From NCBI RefSeq assembly GCF_050030965.1, contig NZ_CP188297.1:2976001-3040000 (forward strand): DNA of 64,000 nucleotides, written 5' to 3'. Position 1 is the stretch's first letter. The number at the start of each line of letters is the position of its first letter. Below, piece by piece: positions 61,019 through 64,000 of this stretch. The notes under the pieces are model-generated. The model ran no database searches. It worked only from the letters and a program-made list of their open reading frames with translations, and was not told where the DNA came from. The translations under genes were made by a program, and so were the position numbers. This DNA comes from Glutamicibacter sp002979865. GTDB lineage: Bacteria; Actinomycetota; Actinomycetes; Actinomycetales; Micrococcaceae.

Positions 61019-61579
61019 ATGCGGTGGGATTCACTCTTCGACGACTTGGAGGCTCAGCTAGCAGAACAGAGCCGGGCGCAGCTGCGTGAAGAAATTGCCG
61101 AAAACATCAGGGTTGAACGGGCAACTGCCGAACTGCTGCCTACTCTGATGCGGTTCTACGGACACGAATTGAGCCTCCGGCTGGCCGGGGGAACCGAACT
61201 CCGCGCCAAGCTCGGCCCTTGCGCGACCGATTACATCTGCCTGGAAACAGAGCAGGCCCAATGGGTGATCCGCAGTGGAGCGATTGAATCCTTTGCCCTT
61301 CCGCCGAGGCGCGCACCTGCGGTGGAACGGCGGGCGCCGGGCCGCTCGGTGAAGTTTTCCTCGGTTCTGCGGGGATTGCTCCGGGACCGAGCACGATGCC
61401 ATGTTTTTGGCCGTGCGGGCAGCTCCATGGCTGAAGGAACTCTGACTCAGGTAGCCAAGGATTTTTTGATTATTCTGGTGCATCCTCGCGATGAATTCGC
61501 CAGAGCCCAGCAGGCCTCAACGCAACTGCTGATTCCACTGGATGCTATCGGATGGGTCGAAGCGATCACTCTTTCGTGA
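61019..61579 (+). CDS. Conserved actinobacterial protein of unknown function
   Basis: This 186-residue soluble protein starts MRWDSLFDDLEAQLAEQ, a start seen in many actinobacterial hypothetical proteins. Its N-terminal 45 residues look like a helix, followed by small beta-rich segments (SLRLAGGTELRAKLGP, YICLETEQAQWVIRSGAIESF and DFLIILVHPRDE). No transmembrane segment, signal peptide or catalytic motif is seen. Divergent from the LysM gene and 90 bases upstream of the SAF-domain gene, it may belong to the same locus. Function cannot be assigned. Confidence 0.78.
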   Translation: MRWDSLFDDLEAQLAEQSRAQLREEIAENIRVERATAELLPTLMRFYGHELSLRLAGGTELRAKLGPCATDYICLETEQAQWVIRSGAIESFALPPRRAPAVERRAPGRSVKFSSVLRGLLRDRARCHVFGRAGSSMAEGTLTQVAKDFLIILVHPRDEFARAQQASTQLLIPLDAIGWVEAITLS

Positions 61580-61669
61580 TCCACAAGTGCACGCAAGGTC
61601 TTTCCAGCAGGACCAAGTTGTCGTAGGCTCACCATCCATAAGCACCTATGCTGGCGGAAGGTCAAAGCC

Positions 61670-62335
61670 GTGATCACAGAACAGATCGCCCAGGACGCGC
61701 GGACAACCTCGGCCTCGCGTGTGCGACGGCCTAGTTGGAAGGACCCACGCCTGGCTCTCGGCGCGGTGCTCGTAGTCGCTTCGGTCGCGGGAACCGTGTA
61801 CCTGGTCGGCGAATTGCATCAGACGTCCACGGTGTATGTCGCCAGCACCAATATCACCCTCGGAGAAAAGCTGACCAGCGAGAACATGAAAACTCAAGAA
61901 GTCCAGCTTGGCGAAACTCTCGAGAACTACCTGCACACAGATGCGCAGCTCGGCCAGGACGCCCGAGCGAACACCTTTATCAGCGAAGGGCAGCTGATTC
62001 CAGTCACCTCGATAATGCACAGTGAAGTGGGATCGCGCAGGCCGGTCAATGTCGATCTTCCGGCAGACCTTTCTTCGTCGATTACCCCCGGTAGCTTCGT
62101 TGACGTATGGATTGCCAAACGCGAAACCAGCGGCAGCACCTACGGAGTCCCGGAAAAGCTCTCCTCCATGGTCGAAGTCGCCGCACGCGTTGAAAGCGGC
62201 GGGGGACTGGTGGGAACCCAAGGCACCAACCTGGAACTGCTGTTGGAACCGAATCAGCTTGAACCGCTGCTTCAAGCGCTGGCCAACGAATCGAGAATTA
62301 TCGTCGTCTACAACCCGGCCGGGACCGAACAATGA
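61670..62335 (+). CDS. SAF-domain membrane protein (CpaB-like)
   Basis: The 221-residue protein has an N-terminal cytoplasmic tail, one transmembrane helix (LALGAVLVVASVAGTVYLVGEL) and a SAF-type external domain starting YVASTNITLGEKLTSENMKTQEVQL. SAF domains occur in CpaB of Flp/Tad pilus machinery and in antifreeze-type proteins. CpaB itself is larger with an RcpC domain, so this is only a CpaB-like partner. The start is GTG with GAAGG upstream. Its stop overlaps the CpaE-like ATPase start (ATGA), implying joint synthesis. Confidence 0.78.
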   Translation: MITEQIAQDARTTSASRVRRPSWKDPRLALGAVLVVASVAGTVYLVGELHQTSTVYVASTNITLGEKLTSENMKTQEVQLGETLENYLHTDAQLGQDARANTFISEGQLIPVTSIMHSEVGSRRPVNVDLPADLSSSITPGSFVDVWIAKRETSGSTYGVPEKLSSMVEVAARVESGGGLVGTQGTNLELLLEPNQLEPLLQALANESRIIVVYNPAGTEQ

Positions 62336-63579
62336 GTATTTCGGTCGTAGTGCTCGGAGACCAGGAGAAAATCGTCCGGCAAATCGAAGGGTACCGCGGG
62401 GAACTGATGGTCACCCGCGTCTGCTCCGGCATAGCCGAAGCCATTGCCGCTTGCGATACCGGAATGGCTGATGTGCTGATCGTTGCCGACGCCCAGCTGG
62501 TGCCGCCCATGGAACAACTTGATGCGTTGCTGATGCGCCAGACAGCGGTTGTCCTGTTCTTTGACCGGCCCGAAGACTGGAAGCCATTGCCTGATGTGCT
62601 TCATCTGCCTGCGGATTCCGGCATGGCCGAGCTGGAAGGACGCATCAGGGGCGTAGTTCAGTCATTGAATCATTCTGGAACCGACGGAACGCTCGCGGTT
62701 CCCGAACCGGAGGACGACTCTACGGGCCGGAACGGAAGGATCGTCAGCTTCTGGAGCGCCCCTGGATCTCCCGGGCGCAGTACCGTCGCGCTGAATTATG
62801 CGGTGGAAACGGCGGCAGCAGGAAAAACCGTGGTGCTTCTGGACGCAGATACCTACGCCGCCAGCATCGCCATTCAATTGGGGCTCATGGACGAATCGGC
62901 ATCCATCGCGCAGTTGTGCCGTGCCATCGACGCCGGCTCGTTGGATGTTGCCCGACTCAACGCTGCATGTTCCTTGGTCCAGGTCGGGGAGGCGACCATG
63001 CGCGTGGCGACCGGAATCCCGCGTGCTAGCCGGTGGCCCGAGGTCCGGGCCTCGGCGCTGCGGCGAGCGGCCATGCTGCTCAAAGTTCACTACGACCTGG
63101 TCGTATTGGATTTGGCTCCGTACATTGAATTGGACGAACAGCTCAGTTTCGATACCCAAGCACCACAGCGAAACGCTGTCACCGTCGAGATGCTCCAGTG
63201 CTCCGATGAGCTTTTCATGATCGTGCGTGCCGACAGCTTGGGAATTCCGCGTGCACTTCGCGCCATCGACGAATTGGAGGATGCACTGCCCGGGCTGAAT
63301 CCGAAAATCGTCTTCAACCGCGTGGGAGCCAGCAGTACCGGGCGCAGCCCGAAGCGCAGGTTGATTGAAGCGTGGGACCGGTTTGGGCCGACGCACCAAA
63401 TCGCAGGGTATCTGCCCGAGGACAACGCCGCGTGCAACGCGGCAGTGCTGGGAGGAAGCCCATTGCTCGAAATCGCACCTCGGTGCCTATTGCGTATGGA
63501 AATACGGTCTTTGGCCGGCATAAATTCCACGGATTCACCCAAGAAATGGAATAGTCGTCGATTTCGCTCCGAAGCTTGA
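62332..63579 (+). CDS. CpaE/MinD-like ATPase with altered Walker A
   Basis: This 415-residue protein has an N-terminal pseudo-receiver-like region (~1-110) and a C-terminal ParA/MinD domain (~135-370). The deviant Walker A reads APGSPGRST (~143-151): the usual first Lys is absent and the nucleotide-contacting Lys is Arg. Switch-type motifs remain (VVLLDADTYAASI and VVLDLAPYIE). CpaE proteins position Tad pilus machinery. No CpaF ATPase, TadB/TadC or Flp pilin gene lies in the window. The C-terminus is basic. It overlaps the SAF-domain gene. Confidence 0.78.
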   Translation: MSISVVVLGDQEKIVRQIEGYRGELMVTRVCSGIAEAIAACDTGMADVLIVADAQLVPPMEQLDALLMRQTAVVLFFDRPEDWKPLPDVLHLPADSGMAELEGRIRGVVQSLNHSGTDGTLAVPEPEDDSTGRNGRIVSFWSAPGSPGRSTVALNYAVETAAAGKTVVLLDADTYAASIAIQLGLMDESASIAQLCRAIDAGSLDVARLNAACSLVQVGEATMRVATGIPRASRWPEVRASALRRAAMLLKVHYDLVVLDLAPYIELDEQLSFDTQAPQRNAVTVEMLQCSDELFMIVRADSLGIPRALRAIDELEDALPGLNPKIVFNRVGASSTGRSPKRRLIEAWDRFGPTHQIAGYLPEDNAACNAAVLGGSPLLEIAPRCLLRMEIRSLAGINSTDSPKKWNSRRFRSEA

Positions 63580-63656
63580 ACCCCAGAGGTGAAAACCGAG
63601 TAATGTGGGTAAAACTAGAGATCCGCAAAGGCGCGGGTTGATCGAACTTTGTTCTT

Positions 63657-63661
63657 GGAGG
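63657..63661 (+). promoter_or_regulatory. Ribosome-binding site deciding the TTG start
   Basis: GGAGG lies seven bases before TTG 63669. The in-frame ATG at 63690 would be 28 bases away, so TTG is preferred. Confidence 0.7.
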
Positions 63662-63668
63662 CGTTCTT

Positions 63669-64000
63669 TTGAACTCGTCGGAATCCAGCATGTCAGAATC
63701 ATTCATGGATGAGACACTCACCTCGAAATTGGTGAGCGAGTACTATGGCCAAATTGCGACCGAAGACGTGGCGGCCTACCGGCCAGACGAACTCGAAGCT
63801 CGCGTGGCAGCACATCTGGAAATCGGGTATCAGCGTGATGCTGAAAACGCTAATGTCGCCATTACCCGCAACAACGGAATTTCAGTGGTCCACATCGTCA
63901 CCGATGACATGCCATTCCTTGTTGATTCGGTAACTGCCGCACTAGTGCAGCTGAATTCACCAATTCAGCTGGTAGTGCATCCGACGTTCGTTGTCTCCCG
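63669..64000 (+). CDS. gdh: NAD-dependent glutamate dehydrogenase, large type (N-terminal part)
   Basis: Only the first ~110 residues are inside the window. The frame reads KLVSEYYGQIATEDVAAYRP, then VSVVHIVTDDMPFLVDSVTAAL-like text (VVHIVTDDMPFLVDSVTAAL), a hallmark of the ~1,600-residue NAD-GDH family (GDH-180 type), which deaminates glutamate to 2-oxoglutarate. In these enzymes the N-terminal region holds ACT-like regulatory domains. The start is TTG with a strong GGAGG. The gene continues beyond the right edge. Confidence 0.9.
   Translation, partial: MNSSESSMSESFMDETLTSKLVSEYYGQIATEDVAAYRPDELEARVAAHLEIGYQRDAENANVAITRNNGISVVHIVTDDMPFLVDSVTAALVQLNSPIQLVVHPTFVVS

Noticed and set aside
61670..63579. 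Tad/Flp pilus operon
   Set aside because: Only a SAF-domain and a CpaE-like protein are present; CpaF, TadB, TadC, prepilin peptidase and Flp pilin genes are not in the window.
1..64000. CRISPR array, prophage or toxin-antitoxin system
   Set aside because: No regularly spaced direct repeats with unique spacers, no phage structural or integrase genes, and no recognisable toxin-antitoxin pair were seen.

Overview
The window reads as a high-GC actinobacterial chromosome, most likely Micrococcaceae (Glutamicibacter/Arthrobacter type). Three things support this: lineage-restricted genes (AdnA/AdnB, UvrD2 with a Cys4 motif and HRDC domain, UPF0182, a DUF2342 metalloprotease, MtrA-MtrB-LpqB, FolP2-like), a gene order resembling the mycobacterial adnAB-nudC-uvrD2-DUF2342-PDZ-UPF0182 and mtrAB-lpqB-hpf-secA1 blocks, and frequent GTG/TTG starts and leaderless-looking promoters. 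The genus is an inference; no rRNA is present. Almost everything is chromosomal core. The accessory features are one intact insertion sequence, a repeated initiator-tRNA array and a short stretch of possible gene debris.

Layout. 1-3.6 kb: 3' end of hemL, then a minus-strand metNIQ methionine importer. 3.8-16.8 kb: a DNA-metabolism block with a DEDDh exonuclease, an alkyltransferase-like protein, the AdnA/AdnB helicase-nucleases, a phosphotransferase-like protein, the NADH pyrophosphatase NudC, UvrD2 and a YgjP-type metallopeptidase. 16.9-22.8 kb: DUF2342 metalloprotease, PDZ/Lon-like membrane protease and the large UPF0182 membrane protein. 22.8-25.6 kb: four initiator tRNA genes, each with its own hairpin terminator; a 1,340-bp IS256-family (IS1249-like) element with 27-bp terminal repeats and an 8-bp target duplication sits between copies 2 and 3. 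25.7-30.4 kb: PspA, a TPM-domain protein and an HtrA-type protease, an apparent envelope-stress neighbourhood. 30.5-33.1 kb: etfB-etfA-PIG-L deacetylase. 33.1-38 kb: RskA-like membrane protein, TrmL, DnaJ-domain protein, diacylglycerol-kinase-like enzyme, and a minus-strand pair made of a FolP2-type DHPS paralogue and a RibD-C/pyrimidine-reductase-type protein. 38-41.2 kb: unknown protein, cysteine desulfurase and MnmA, together the sulfur relay for tRNA 2-thiouridine. 41.3-41.8 kb: no convincing gene. 42.5-48 kb: complete oligopeptide/dipeptide ABC importer with fused ATPases. 48.1-49.6 kb: chorismate mutase and a MetE-like protein. 49.7-53.9 kb: mtrA-mtrB-lpqB. 54-59.6 kb: comF, hpf, an AlkZ/YcaQ-family protein and secA. 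59.6-63.6 kb: Rv3235-like protein, LysM membrane protein, an unknown protein, a SAF-domain protein and a CpaE/MinD-like ATPase. The window ends in the first codons of a large NAD-dependent glutamate dehydrogenase.

Coupling is tight. ATGA, GTGA, TTGA or TGATG start/stop overlaps link ATL-adnA, adnA-adnB, nudC-uvrD2, etfA-PIG-L, cysteine desulfurase-mnmA, oppC-oppDF, mtrA-mtrB, mtrB-lpqB and SAF-CpaE. Long, near-perfect hairpins separate most transcription units. I found no CRISPR array, prophage or classical defence island.
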